Below are positions 32,141 to 42,575 of a stretch of DNA of 64,000 nucleotides, piece after piece (position 1 is the first letter of the stretch; each line of letters begins with the position of its first letter). The DNA is from Neoceratodus forsteri (lineage: Eukaryota; Chordata; Ceratodontiformes; Ceratodontidae), in the NCBI GenBank assembly GCA_016271365.2, contig CM028131.1, forward strand, positions 287,251,001-287,315,000, given 5' to 3'. The translations under genes and the position numbers were made by a program. The notes under the pieces were generated by a model, which was not told where the DNA came from, searched no databases, and worked only from the letters and a program-made list of their open reading frames with translations.

Positions 32141-32342
32141 AGTTGATTACACATGATGTCACAGCATCCTGCATGTGATGTGCTAATCATTTCCACAGCA
32201 AACAATTGTAATCTACACACAGGATTACGATGCTGCACGTAGACCAACATAGCAGCAGCAGAAGTCAGAGGGGTAAGGATCCTGTTTGGAAGCAGCTGTC
32301 CTTAGCAATAAAGAAAGAGGGGAACATTGATACAGAAAGTAC
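32141..32342. other. Unassigned sequence
   Basis: No recognisable coding sequence, terminal repeat or similarity to other parts of the window. Confidence 0.4.
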
Positions 32343-32705
32343 ATGAGGCCAGAATTTTAATGCTCTGGGAATGCCGCAAGCCCCTGGTTCACCAAACATA
32401 TGATGCATGGGGTTTGCGGCATTCCCCTGTCGCCAATCAGGATTTTCCATCCCTTGCGCCGATCACCGCAGTTTAGACCACAGTTCTGTAGTTTAGCGTG
32501 CGCCACCCTGGGAGTCCAAGTAATGGTGCTTGCGCTAGGATATAGATGCAAGCAGCCGTAAAGCATGGAAGTTGTCACAACTGCACCCGAGGATTGAAAT
32601 TCAGATGCAGTTGCGGCAAACGTGGTTGGCGCACTGCAGCAGTTAAAGTCCCATGGCAAAGGGCTGGATGCAAGCCCTGCGCCCACGTTTGAAAATCTGG
32701 CCCAT
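32343..32705. mobile_element. Short MITE related to the 19864-21590 element
   Basis: Ends 'atgaggccagaatttt' and 'gaaaatctggcccat' are inverted repeats matching the terminal motif of the 1.7-kb element at 19864-21590. The left half contains a perfect hairpin: 'ggaatgccgcaagcccc' near 32368 pairs with 'ggggtttgcggcattcc' near 32408 apart from one G-T. About 360 bp, non-coding. Confidence 0.78.
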
Positions 32706-32889
32706 GGAATCTAAACCATTGTATGTAAATATTATACTGTTATATTCTTCCAGAGCTATCGTCGGCTCTTTTACCTAGGCAGCTCTGCTTTCTTGGTTTG
32801 GCTCAATCTCCTTAACTGAGACCAAGGCCCTACTGCTGACTGGTACAACTCCTGGTGCTTATATGCTTGACTTTAGGAGGACCCGAATC
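32706..32889. other. Unassigned sequence
   Basis: Nothing recognisable; AT-moderate sequence between a MITE and a 5S-derived repeat. Confidence 0.4.
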
Positions 32890-33378
32890 CTTATTTATTT
32901 GGTTATTTTTTTAACCAGGAAATGAGGGCTAGGAAATACTTCCTATTTTCAGCCTCATCCCAGGGGATACAGATGCAAACCTATCAATACTGAACCAGGT
33001 TAACCTGTTGGTCATTTTAGTGAACGGGGAAATGTGGCTAGGACACTGGGGGAAGTTTACCTACTCTTGTCAAGAACTGTCATGGAATATTTAATATAAA
33101 CCTGAACAACCACTAGAAAAAGCAGTCAGGACCTCTGTTTAATGTCTCATCCTAAAAATGGCACCTCAGGCAGCATAGTGTCCCCTATACACCATACTGG
33201 AGCATCAGTGTGGTCACCTATTACCAAGGGATGAGTGCCCCCTGTAGAGTTCCCAACACCACTTCCTGCAGCAGCTGGTATTGGAGGTCTCCAGTCCTAC
33301 TGCTGTGGAGCCCTAACCCTGTTTAGCTTCTGAGATCTGACAGGGTCAGGCTTCAAGACGGTAAGGCTGCAGACATCT
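32890..33378 (-). mobile_element. 5S-rRNA-derived SINE
   Basis: The minus strand from 33378 to about 33262 matches 5S rRNA from its first bases: 'gtctgcagccttaccgtctt', 'agatctcagaagctaaacag', 'ggagacctccaataccagct', with deletions compared with a 5S gene. Downstream it continues with 'gagacattaaacagaggtcc' and 'tcctagccacatttcc', a body I associate with 5S-headed vertebrate SINEs, and ends with an 'aaccagg..' tail near 32900 of the type seen in LINE 3' ends. The 5S part has an internal promoter in functional genes; this copy is too diverged to be one. Confidence 0.75.
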
Positions 33379-33925
33379 GGTCTTCTGCTGTCTCCCCAGC
33401 CCTATGAGCCAGAATAATAACATTTATTGAATGAAGGCAAAAATATTGCAAAAATTTACAATCAAAAAATCCCACAGTGCTGACGAATGGTAAATCAAAC
33501 AGTGCTGTGGACTTTTACTCTCACTTTATGGAATTGCTGTGGTACCCCTGTCCCTAGGATTTCCATGGTACTCTAGCAGTACTCCCATCCAGTTGGATTC
33601 TGATAGTAGTTCTGTTCCATGGGAGTTCCATAAGGCTTCTGTTCCATAGGATTCCCGTAGTGTCCCTGTTAAGGGTGTTTCCGTGGTACTCTTACCTCTT
33701 GGTACCCAGAGGCCAAGAGATACTTATGGCCTTCTTTTGCCATGGGGGGTGTGGAGGTAGGGGCTTTGTGTATTATGGCACTGTCCAGGGTCAGACTGTG
33801 GTATAGTATGCCCATCTGAGAAGTTGGTACTGGGAGCCCACTTGGAAAATGAATGGAGGGGGCCCAGGGGTGTCACACTGATACCAGCATTACGCTTCAT
33901 TTTGGTACCCTTGTGCAATATTTAT
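33379..33925. other. Unassigned sequence
   Basis: No coding region or known repeat recognised. Several loose repeats of 'ttccatggtactc'- and 'tccataggattc'-like phrases occur at 33540-33700, suggesting local low-order duplication. Confidence 0.4.
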
Positions 33926-34089
33926 ATTTTATATCTATTTTTTTTTTTTATTTTTGTTAACCTGGTAAGTGCACTAGACATGCAGTGCCTATTTTTAGGC
34001 ATGACCAGGGAGTATACAAGCACAGAACAACTACAGCATTAAGGATTGCAACATCACAGCACAGTTCAAAAGTAAAATACAGGGATTAT
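33926..34089 (-). mobile_element. LINE 3' UTR-like segment
   Basis: A T-run followed by 'gttaacctggtaagtgcact' and ending near 34089. The same kind of 'taacc(a/t)gg' start after a T-run occurs at 32900 and 49650, which is how reversed L2-type 3' UTRs appear. It abuts the 395-bp L2 segment at 34090. Confidence 0.5.
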
Positions 34090-34484
34090 GAGTCTTTAGG
34101 TCCCTCTTAAACACTCCCACCATTGGGGCCTCCCTGACAGAAGATGGGAAATGGGTTCCAAAGGACTGATCCAGCGACTTACAAAGCTCAGTCACTGGAA
34201 GTTTTTCATCTGGCCCTTGGAACCACAAGAGGCCCCTGATAGAGGAGGTGGAGGGAGTGGACTGAGCTGGCAGATGTGAGGAGATCAGTCAGGTAGCCTG
34301 GGCCCAGTCCATATAGGGTCATGTAGGTGAGCAAGCCCACCTTGCAGATGATCCTCTACCTGACAGACAGGCAGCTAGAGCAGAGCTTGCAGGATCGGGG
34401 TCATGTGAGTAGACCTGGACAGGCCTGTCAGTAATCTGGCTGCTGCATTGTGCACCAGCTGCAGCCGGCGGAGGGTCCCTCCAC
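34090..34484 (-). mobile_element. L2-like segment, 98% identical to 30785-31179
   Basis: It covers the same 395 bases as 30785-31179 in the same orientation, with about eight differences. It encodes the end of ORF2 on the minus strand ('LPVTELCKSLDQSFGTHF', 'EAPMVGVFKRDLKTH'). At 34090 and at 34484 similarity stops sharply, and the 3' UTR joined to it differs from that of the first copy. It is a recent partial copy of an L2 element or of the neighbouring segment. Confidence 0.85.
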
Positions 34485-35400
34485 ATAAAATCACATCACT
34501 TTACAAGTAACTGGTAAAGAACAGTCAAAAGGCACAGGTATATGAAACAATTGATATAATATTTATGTGCAAAATACAGACTTTGAATCAATAAGCAACA
34601 TCACTTAATAGGTAGCAGTAATACTTAATATTGGTGCTACATCTCCCAGAAGTAGGGTCTATATCCTATGTGCCAGTTCTGTAGAAGCATTTAAAGACAG
34701 CAAATGTCTTAATTCCCTATGGATTAGTTGATGACATAGAGCATTGTACAGCCCCAATGGAAGAAAGTTCCAGTAGGTGAGAGCAAAAAAAGAAGATGGC
34801 TGGCTGCCCCATGTTAGAGAAACTTTTAGGTATATGCAACAAAGTGTTATCACTGGATCTTAGATGATAGGTACATCAAGGGGGCATTAATAGGTTGGCC
34901 AAGGAAGCAAGTGGTTGAGATCCGAGAAGTCTGTCCACGAAGAATCCAAGGGCAAAATAACACCTAGCACCAGACAAAGCTATCCCAGACCAAAGTGTAA
35001 CAGAGGTGTGTGATGATAAGTGGCGAGAGTAAAGTCATAGAAATTCTTACAAGTGATATCCCACTTAGACAGGTTGCTTTAGAAGTACAAAAATAGAAAA
35101 ACAGATCATAGGTAAAGCTAAACAGAAGAACACTTTGTGTGACTTCCAGATGAGCTTTAGGGGTAAGATTATATCATATTCTGTATGCAAGGTCCAGTTC
35201 GTAGTTAACAGATTTGTTAATCATAGAGCTATGGAGAGAGAAATCCAATATGTCCAATGTAATCCCTCAGTACTTAAAGTCAGTTACATTACCCAGTTGA
35301 TACCTACCAATGCAGAAAACAGAAAATGGATTAAGATTGGCATGAAACTAGAACCAAATAACATAGATTGAGTTCTTTTAGTGTTCAGTACCAGATTATA
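34485..35400 (-). pseudogene. LINE ORF2 C-terminal part (L2/Rex-like), degenerate
   Basis: On the minus strand, broken frames give 'NTKRTQSMLFGSS', 'YWISLSIAL' (position of the LGV block), 'HTEYDIILPLKLI' and 'FFALTYWNFLPLGLYNA', the terminal WN-LP motif of LINE ORF2. Many stops. The same LINE probably continues at 35690-35800, interrupted by a CR1-like tail. Confidence 0.6.
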
Positions 35401-35409
35401 GTTCAGGAA

Positions 35410-35645
35410 CCATCCCTAGACATAAGAACATAAGAATCTGCCAGCAGAAGGAGACCTCTTGATCCATCTAGTCTGTCCAGAATATCTACCCCCCCCTCCT
35501 CTTAGACTATTTCCTTTTTTTTGCGTAGTATTTATCCCACGCAAGTTTGAATTCCCTTACATTTTTTGAGTCTACTACCTTTTGTGGTAGGCTATTCCAA
35601 AGCTCGGCCACCCTCTCGGACCAGGCAGAAGCCACAATTTAAGTG
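35410..35645 (-). mobile_element. CR1-like LINE 3' end
   Basis: The minus strand reads 'SERVAELWNSLPQKVVDSKN' then 'VREFKLAWDKYYAKKRK' and a stop, followed by the classic CR1-type 3' UTR with 'tggatcaagaggtctccttc', 'tgctggcagattc' and 'ttatgttcttatg' at the end. Only about 235 bp remain, typical of strong 5' truncation. It interrupts another LINE. Confidence 0.88.
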
Positions 35646-35809
35646 ACTATTTAGCTCACTCAGGTAATGTAAGGTGTAATACAATACTAGGTCAACAGCA
35701 TACAATATGGATGAGCATTTAGAGGCGACTTGAGGAAGCTTATTAATAAAGTGAACAACAGAGGGCCCAGGATAGACCCTTCAGTAGTGCTGCTAGAATA
35801 GTATCTACC
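35646..35809 (-). pseudogene. LINE RT fragment
   Basis: The minus strand shows 'TEGSILGPLLFTLLISFLKS', the RT 'QGSxLGPLLF' box, and 'AHPYCMLLT'. It most likely belongs to the same LINE as 34485-35400, separated by the inserted CR1 tail. Confidence 0.65.
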
Positions 35810-36150
35810 AGGTTGGATATCATCATTTGGCTGGATTTCAGATGTCCTCAGATGGCATAGACATCCAAGCAAGCATCCAACCTGATAGGATCCACAGTAA
35901 GTATCAGAGGTATCTGTGGATCTGACCAGGATCCAGTGGTTCTGACCAGCATCCTGGTATCCTACCATCAGATCCAACTAGCTGAGTTGGATCTGATGGA
36001 TCTGACCTCGGATCCACAACAATACGACTATGGATCCAAAATCCAGCTTTGGTCAGATTATGGTTGGATTCAGAGCTGGATACCATCACTATCTGATGGA
36101 AGATAGTCAGATCCACAGGAGCACTATCCAAGCACCATTACCCTTCCAGG
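35810..36150. repeat. Foldback-type repeat rich in ggatctga / tcagatcc
   Basis: The words 'ggatctga', 'tcagatcc' and 'gatccaac' recur more than ten times in both orientations, for example around 35930-36000 where 'catcagatccaactag' mirrors 'gttggatctgatg'. This gives many possible hairpins. The LINE fragment ends at its left edge. It is a non-coding MITE or satellite-like element; exact borders not resolved. Confidence 0.65.
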
Positions 36151-36224
36151 ACAGTAATGGTAGGTACAGTAAGGTCAGAGAGACGGAGCAATCAATTCTT
36201 ATGAATTTCCTCACCTTGTTACAC
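36151..36224. other. Unassigned short stretch
   Basis: Nothing recognised. Confidence 0.3.
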
Positions 36225-36430
36225 TAGCTAACCTTAAGTACTCATCTATAGCACTTTTGAGTTTGTCTAGCTTTCTGAAATTTATCACATAGCTTGGAAC
36301 TGAGTTCCAGACCCCCACCACACTCTGTGAGAAACAATACTTTTGCCTGTTCCTCCCAAACTGTTCCTTTTGCAGCAGTTTTTCATGGCCTCTGATAATT
36401 GTTTTAGGGTTATACCTAGATTTTCTAGTA
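36225..36430 (-). pseudogene. CR1-like ORF2 C-terminus
   Basis: The minus-strand frame reads 'QKYCFSQSVVGVWNSVPSYV' and 'RKLDKLKSAIDEYLRL', the terminal WN motif and helix of CR1-type ORF2. It ends abruptly at 36430, where a CR1-like LINE begins on the opposite strand, so the two are head to head. Confidence 0.8.
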
Positions 36431-36439
36431 GAACATAGT

Positions 36440-37240
36440 TTGTCTGATCCTTCACAACGTGGCTTTATTAAGTCAAGGTCATGTCAAACAAATGTGCTCA
36501 CCTTTTATGAAAAAGTTAACTGTGAGTTAGACAAGGGAAATGCAATAGATGTGGCCTTTATGGATTTTGAAAAGGCATTCGATAAACTTCCCCATGTTGA
36601 ATTAATGACTACATTAGCCAAGCTTAGGTTGGACTCCAACATCCTAAATTGGATATCTGAATGGCTTAAGGGGAGGAAACAAAGAGTCACTGTGAAAGGG
36701 GTACTGTCAGATTGGGCATCAATTTCAAATGGGGTCCTTCAGGGATCGGTTCTGGGGCCTTGCCTCTTTAATATCTACATTTCCACTCTTGAACTAAAAG
36801 ATTTACACATTTTGTTGTCTAAATTCGCAGATGACTGTAGGTTGGGCAGGATTGTGAATGATTCAGCTGAGGCTTTATCCTTACAAATGGCTATTAATGA
36901 AATCCATAATTGAACCAAGACTAACACACTCGAACTGAACATAGCTAAGTGTAAAGTAATGTAATTGAGCCCTCATAATAAAAACTTTGCATACACACTT
37001 GGAAATGATACACTGTCTGTCACCCGGGAAGAAAGAGATCTGGGCATTAAGATTACAACTGATTTGAAGTTTAGCTCACACTGTAAAGACCAGGTTAAAA
37101 GAGCTAACCAAAATGTCAACTGTATTTTGAGATGGATGAGAAGGTTTTGATGCCTTTGTATGGAGCATTGGTCAGGCCACACTTGAAGTATTGTGCTCAA
37201 ATGTGGTCACCACATAAAAGGGATGATATTTTAAAAATTA
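36440..37240 (+). pseudogene. CR1-like reverse transcriptase, well preserved
   Basis: 36440-36913 is one open frame of 157 codons: 'QRGFIKSRSCQTNVLTFYEK', 'AIDVAFMDFEKAFDKLPH' (catalytic aspartate), 'VLQGSVLGPCLFNIYIS', and 'LLSKFADDCRLG' with an intact FADD. After a stop, 36965-37150 gives 'VTREERDLGIKITTDLKF'. Then a shift leads into 'GALVRPHLKYCAQMWSPHK' near 37160-37215. It is the best preserved CR1 RT core here but lacks its N-terminal boxes and endonuclease. Confidence 0.87.
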
Positions 37241-37424
37241 AGGGGTACAGCGTAGAGCTACGCGATCTGTAGCTGGGCTCAAAAGCATTCCCTATTCTGA
37301 TAGGCTAGAGCATTTAAACCTTTACTCTTTACACTGCAGAAGGCATAGAGGAGCTCTGTGTATGCTTTATAAAGTTATGGGGGACACTAAGCTGCATGAA
37401 GAATTAGGTCTTACATTCAAAACA

Positions 37425-37686
37425 AACTGGAGTAGTGGGAGGAGTAAAAATAGAAGCAAGAACAGCTCCAGCTGTAAAGGAGTGTGCCAGGTTATATAAA
37501 ATGAGACAAGTAGATCAACAAAACCAGCACCACTCCAGACTTGAAGCTGTAAAAGGCTTTTATTCACAAAAACTTCATAAAAGGCTCAATGCCTGCAACA
37601 TACCGTCTGTGGCTCAGCAATCAAAGCCCCGACCGGTTTCGCAATTAATGCGTCATCAGGGAGGAGGCATAATAAGCAATTACTAA
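37425..37686 (-). mobile_element. Penelope-type 3' end with hammerhead-like motif
   Basis: It lies inside CR1 coding sequence. On the minus strand it contains 'ctgatgacgcattaattgcg' followed by 'aaaccggtc', then an 'aataaaagcc' signal and a tail. 'ctgatga', stem cgca/tgcg and 'aaac' follow the hammerhead order, though the stem uses the G of GAAA. Similar layouts occur at 13884-13914 and 18676-18706. No coding part is present. Confidence 0.55.
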
Positions 37687-38048
37687 TACCCAAATGGAAT
37701 TCTAATTTAAGAAAATGCTGGTTTACGCAAAGGGTAATTTCCTTCTGGAACAACCTCTCTTCTTCAGTAGTGGATAGTAAAAACAAGGATACTTTCATGG
37801 TTAGATTGGACTCTTTTTGTAGGGAAAGAACTACAAAGTTCTAAACATTGTGGGATGGGCAAGCATCATGGACGAAAGTCTTAAAGCTTGATTCTACCTA
37901 TGATACCTTTCACACAGTTCATGATCGTTAAGTAAACTACATAGTGCAATCATATCCACTCATACTGTGCTGCTCCAGGCTGAACATGGCCGACCCTGCC
38001 AATCTATCTTTATATGTCAAATTTCCCACTCATGTCATCATTCTTGTT

Positions 38049-38256
38049 GGGCTGGCAGTATAGTCTAGAGGTTAGAGTAATGAGCTGTGAATAAGGTTGA
38101 TACCTACAGACCTGGGTTTGATTTCCATAGCCTCCACTTGCATACTGTGTGACTCTGAGCAAGTCACTTACCAGCCCAGGTCACCCCTGAAAACAGGTAC
38201 TTGGGCCTAGTGGGCCTTACGTGGTTAACAAAGAATAAATAAAATAACTAAATAAA
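38049..38256 (+). mobile_element. CORE/MIR-like tRNA-derived SINE, family S2 copy 1
   Basis: The head 'gggctggcagtatagtctag' plus 'aggttagag' (A box) and 'gggtttgatttcc' (B box) is followed by 'tgtgactctgagcaagtcac', which resembles the core of MIR-type SINEs. The tail is A-rich (aataaataaaataac). A second copy lies at 42342-42570 and a 42-bp tail fragment at 51477-51518. Confidence 0.88.
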
Positions 38257-38546
38257 TCGTTGCCCTTCTTGACAGCAATTGAGGTCTCGCATAAGCTCTG
38301 TATAATAAAGCAATAACTTCTCCATTTCTACTGATAAAGTTTCACAGAGACATCCCAATACCTGTGCTGACATTTCTGTTGCTATATCACACTGTTTCAA
38401 ATCCCTTATTATAGTTACCCCCAGGTCCCTCTCCTTCACCTGCCTTAGTTCAGCTCCATTAAGTAATAAATTGTCCCTGTGTTTGTCTTCCCTAAGTGCA
38501 TTACTATGCACTTTCCCATGTGAGATAGACAGACAGAGAGATAGAC
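38257..38546 (-). pseudogene. CR1-like ORF2 post-RT fragment
   Basis: The minus frame 38556-38248 reads 'SISHGKVHSNALREDKHRDN', 'LLLNGAELRQVKERDLGVTI' and 'IATEMSAQVLGCLCETLS', the block after the FADD box in CR1/Rex-type LINEs. It is cut by the SINE on the left and by the mariner on the right. Confidence 0.78.
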
Positions 38547-38719
38547 AGAGGGTCAATCAAGAAGTTTGCAGTCTGACACAGAAGGAAATGCACTATGAAC
38601 CTAGTATTATTTTCAATGTATAATTACACTAATATGAATAGAAAACGACCTACTGGTATAATGATCAAATGTTTTCTTATGTAGGTACATGCAGGACAAA
38701 ATGTAATATGTAATGATCA

Positions 38720-39043
38720 TTTGAGAATGGAGAAAATTGAGATCAGAGCAGTCACCAAGTACCTCCACATCAAAGGAATGACTCCCAATGCAAATCCATG
38801 AGGATATGGTCAACACACTTGGGACAGAAGCCCCTTCATATTCAACTGTCAAGAAATGAGCTGCTGAATTTAATCATGGCAGAAGAAGTGTAGAAGATGA
38901 TCCCAGGTCAGGGCGCCCAAGGGAGGTGACCACTGAGGAGAACATTGATGCAGTCCATCAAATGGTGATGAAAGACAGATGAGTAACTATACAGCATGTA
39001 GCCAGCACCTTGGGCATCAGTTTTGGGGAAGTACAAGCAATCT
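38720..39043 (+). pseudogene. mariner transposase, N-terminal DNA-binding part
   Basis: Frames give 'EKIEIRAVTKYLHIKGMTP', 'TLGTEAPSYSTVKKWAAEFN', 'GRRSVEDDPRSGRP' and 'IQHVASTLGISFGEVQAI', which match the paired helix-turn-helix domain and the SGRP linker of mariner transposases that bind the terminal repeats. Small shifts occur near 38790. It stops at the LINE insertion; the next residues of the protein are encoded from 45791. Confidence 0.87.
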
Positions 39044-39227
39044 TTTTTTCCCAAAAAAATAGTTTATTGATTGGTTCAGGGTGAGCAAATTACAAAGTAC
39101 ATCCTGAATATATACAGGTAGTAAATGAGGTGGTAAAAGACATGGCCAAATACATATACAAACAAGGCCACTACAAACTACAGAATTAATTTGAAATGAA
39201 CAACATTAAAAATAGAATAATAGATAG

Positions 39228-39560
39228 ATAAGTGTGTATTACAAGGCAGTAATACCATCGAGAGGTTTGGGGACATGGAGTCTTGAGAGTGACGCTCGAG
39301 AGGTCCTAAAGTCCCCAAAACCTCGAGATGGTATTACTGCCTTGTAAAACACTTATCTTTCTGTTATTTTTTGTAATATATGGATCTATTGATAATACTA
39401 TAGTTGAAGATAACATTTGAACTGTAGTATTATCAGCAGAAACAATAGTATTATCACTTTTCAGGATAGTATTATTGAGAGTGATGTATTACCGGGAAAT
39501 GTTTGCATAACTTAGTATAGTATTATTGAGGCTTATCCATATACTGTATTACAGCACAAT
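39228..39560. repeat. Foldback MITE in the 3' UTR of LINE 2
   Basis: 'gataagtgtgtattacaagg' (39228) with 'cagtaataccatcgagagg' pairs with 'cctcgagatggtattactg' and 'ccttgtaaaacacttatc' (ending about 39358): near-perfect arms of about 48 bp around a 35-bp loop. To the right, to about 39560, there are repeated 'atagtattatt' and 'gtattatcag' words. Possibly one MITE with uneven arms. Non-coding. Confidence 0.8.
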
Positions 39561-40132
39561 TTGGGTTGTTAGGGAGAAAGAAATAAACTCATTACAGGTC
39601 AGGAACATTCATAAACATAACCAATTACAGGCATATAGGAGCAGGGGGACCTGCCAATAAAAATTCAGTACAGTTAGGATTATATTTGGGAAGGAGGTCA
39701 CAGGACATCAAAAATGGCCAAGAAAATCAACCACAAACCCAGCAGAGGGCAACAATTCATAAGCTATGGAAAAGGAGATATATTAACCAATCATGTTGGA
39801 AACAGCCCATTCTCCACTGCAGCGATCAGGGGATGCCACACATTATAAAATTGGATCGGGCGGCCTCATGCCCCCATCTGCACTTTCTCTAAGGCCATAC
39901 AAGATAGCAGATTGTTTGCCCTTCTACTTACTGTGGGAGGGGGGGAGGACATCCACACTTGGGCCAGCATCCTTCTGGCATTAATTAAGGCAAGGGACCA
40001 TAACTGGTTCTGGCAGCCCGGTTGGGATGAGCAGGGTCTGCACCCAGCAACAGCTCCAGTGGGGATTTTGATGAGGCATAACCCAGCACTTGGGCCATTA
40101 TCCCATGCAAAGCATGCCAAAAAGGAGGAATC

Positions 40133-40405
40133 TTAACAGGTCAATGCCATGTAGAGAAAATCACCAGCCTCAGTTCCACATTTAGGGCATACCTCTGATT
40201 GTGAGTTGTCTATGGCATGCAGTCTAATTGGCATTATATAGGCCCAGTGCAAAAAGTTCAGTTGCATCTGCCGGAGCCTGTTGCTGTGAGAACAGGTCAA
40301 ATAGTGAGAGCAGGCCAACTTCCAGGTGTGAGTATTAATAGGGAGCAGGAGATCCTCACTCCATCTGAGCCTGCTCACATTCAAGGAACCTGAGCTAGCA
40401 CCCAT
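40133..40405 (-). pseudogene. Tx1/L1-like LINE 2 ORF2, C-terminal region
   Basis: The minus frame reads 'SRLRWSEDLLLPINTHTWKL', 'LRQMQLNFLHWAYIMPIRLH' and 'SEVCPKCGTEAGDFLYMALT'. This is the Cys-rich C-terminal block of the clade ('CPKCG....FLHM.W.C'), with the final WxC changed to LTC. The stretch 40406-40950, between it and the RT, has the expected position but only broken frames. Confidence 0.8.
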
Positions 40406-40952
40406 AAAAATACGGTAAAAGACTGAGAGCAGCTGTTGACCAGGCTGAGACCTATAAAGCTCTTCTTCAAAGGGTGAGGGAGAGGCCCACTAATGCGCAG
40501 TGGACAGTGTAGTCTCACATAGCTGTCGGACTCAAAGGTAGACAAAAAAGTCACCAGGGTGAAGTCCCCATTTAGAGCAAAGCATCTGAAAACTACAGAT
40601 CAAACCCCCCTCGTACAACTGCTCCACGGAGACCAGTCCCTTCCTTCTCTAGTTCCACAGTCACTGTACCAAGGGGAGGGAACAAACCCCCCTACCACAC
40701 ATAACTGAGATCAAACTCGCAAAGGGCGAGGCACCCTCCTGGAACCCAACATATTGGTGTGCCCACACCCAGATCTCCAGAGTGGTATTTGTAAAGGGAT
40801 TGCTAACTGACTGCCCTCCCCGCCCCCCGGGAGGCCAGCGCTACCCTTAAGGTGTCATTCCTGAGGTTGCCCTCTAACAACCCCTCTTCTAAACCCAACC
40901 AAGCACATGATTTCACACCCATTCCAGTAGAAAGGAATGCCAACTGTGCTGC

Positions 40953-42299
40953 CTAGTAATAGGCCAGGAAGTCGGGCAGACCCACCCACTCCTCTCCAGT
41001 CAGTAGATGTAACATAGCTCTCTGAATTCTAGCACTGCCACAATGCCAAAGAAATCTATGTAACAAGGAGTAGAGAAGTTTAAACTGCCACTGTGGAATT
41101 TTAATGGGAAGGGACTGATACAAACAACATGGTAGGATGGTCATTTTTATCACACCAACCCTACCCAGCAGGGATATTGGGAGAGCTGTCCATCTGTCAC
41201 AGTCCTCAGACAGTTTGGTGAGAAGAGGCCTAAAATTAAGGGCATATAACTGCCCAATGGAGGCAGAGAGCAGCACACCCAGGTACTTTATTTGAGACAC
41301 TAGTTGCAAACCCCCTAAATTGGCTATTAGTTGAGCCCTATCTCGAATTCCCACTGGTAGCAGCTCACTTTTCATCCAATTCACTTTGTGGCCAAATATG
41401 GCTCCAAATTCCCTCATTAGCTGGTGGACAGCAGGTAAGTCCTGTGCAGGGTTTTGCTGGTAGAGGAGCTGGTCATCTGCGTACATAGCTATCTTATGTT
41501 CAGTGCTCCCCCCCCCACAAAGCCTTTTATTTGTGCCTGCACATGAAGGGACACTGCAAGTGGCTCCAAAGACAGCACATACAGCAATGGGGAAAGTGGG
41601 CAGCGTGACGCGTACCCCGCTCCAAGATAAAGGGCTGAGACAGGCTACCGTTGACCACCACCTGAGCCAGTGGAGGGGTGTATAACGTGTGCACCCAGTG
41701 ACAAAAGTTCGGGCCCAAACCCAATCTATTAAGAGTCTCAAAGAGGTAGCCCCACTCCACATGGTCAAGAGCTTTTTCTGCGTCCAGTGCCACCACTGCT
41801 GCCCCATGAGAATTTTTAACCCGTCCCCACCGGTAGATTATATTCAAAGTGGGTCTTATATTGTGCTTCCCTTGTCTACCCTTCACAAATCCAGTTTGGT
41901 CCCGATGAATCAATGAAGGCAGTACAGGTTCCAAACAAAAGGCCATTGCTTAGCTAAAATTTTATAATCAGCTGTCAATAAAGAAATGGGCCTGTAGGAA
42001 GCGCACTTAGTAGGGTCCTTTCCAGCCTTGGGCAGAACTGTGAATACGGCAGACCATATGAAGGGGTGCAACTCACCTCGAGTCAGACCTTCAGCCAGCA
42101 TGTCAAACAGTGGGTCTAGCAGGAGAGAATCGAAGGATTTAAAGAAGTCAGTGGGTAACCCATCTGGTCCAGGTTCCTTCCCTCCCTTTAGGGCTCTAAG
42201 CGCGACCAATACTTCCTGCTTAGTCAGAGGAGCGTCAAGCTCCAGGGATTCATCCGCTGCCAGCTCCCACAAGGGGATGCCACAAAAGAATGACTGCAA
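40953..42299 (-). pseudogene. Tx1/L1-like LINE 2 ORF2, reverse transcriptase
   Basis: 42299-41910: 'LTKQEVLVALRALKGGKEPG' with 'PDGLPTDFFKSF', 'SAVFTVLPKAGKDPTKC', 'SYRPISLLTADYKILAK'. 41946-41527 (next frame): 'RDQTGFVKGRQGKHNIRP', 'GAAVVALDAEKALDHVEW' (F to L in the AFD box). 41807-40953 (next frame): 'AMYADDQLLYQQNP', an intact YADD, 'HKVNWMKSELLPVG', 'QIKYLGVLLSAS' and 'ISLLGRVGVIKMTILP'. Two frameshifts separate the three segments. The catalytic aspartates remain. Confidence 0.9.
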
Positions 42300-42341
42300 G
42301 TCATCCTGGGTTGGACTACTCTTGGAAGTATATAGCTGTGT

Positions 42342-42570
42342 GGGCTGGCAGTATAGCCTAGAGGTTAAAGGAACAAGGTGTGAACGAGCTTGGTATATCC
42401 AGCAGACTAGACCTGAGTTTGATTCTCACAACCTCCACTTGCATACTGTGTAACTCTGAGCAAGTCACTTAACCGCCCAGTGCTCCCAGGTCACCCCTGA
42501 AAACAGGCACTTGTGCATAGTGGGCCTTACCCAGTTACCAAAAAGACAAAACAAAAAAAATAAAATAAAA
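42342..42570 (+). mobile_element. CORE/MIR-like tRNA-derived SINE, family S2 copy 2
   Basis: It begins 'gggctggcagtatagcctag', has 'gagtttgattctc' as B box, the core 'gtaactctgagcaagtcact' and an A-rich tail (acaaaaaaaataaaataaaa). It is inserted in LINE 2 ORF2 between endonuclease and RT, so it is younger than that LINE. No clear target duplication. Confidence 0.9.
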
Positions 42571-42575
42571 ATTCT

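Larger units (their letters stand above)
36431..37935 (+). mobile_element. CR1-like LINE, RT to 3' region, split by a Penelope-type tail
   Basis: The RT starts within box 3, so the element is 5'-truncated. RT and post-RT sequence run to about 37415; a Penelope-type 3' end (37425-37686) interrupts; C-terminal coding resumes at 37690 ('WFTQRVISFWNNLSSSVV', 'FCRERTTKF') and fades near 37935. No duplication or tail was found. Confidence 0.85.

Noticed and set aside
33262..33378. Functional 5S rRNA gene
   Set aside because: There are internal deletions against 5S, no T-run terminator at the right place, and the sequence continues into a SINE body.
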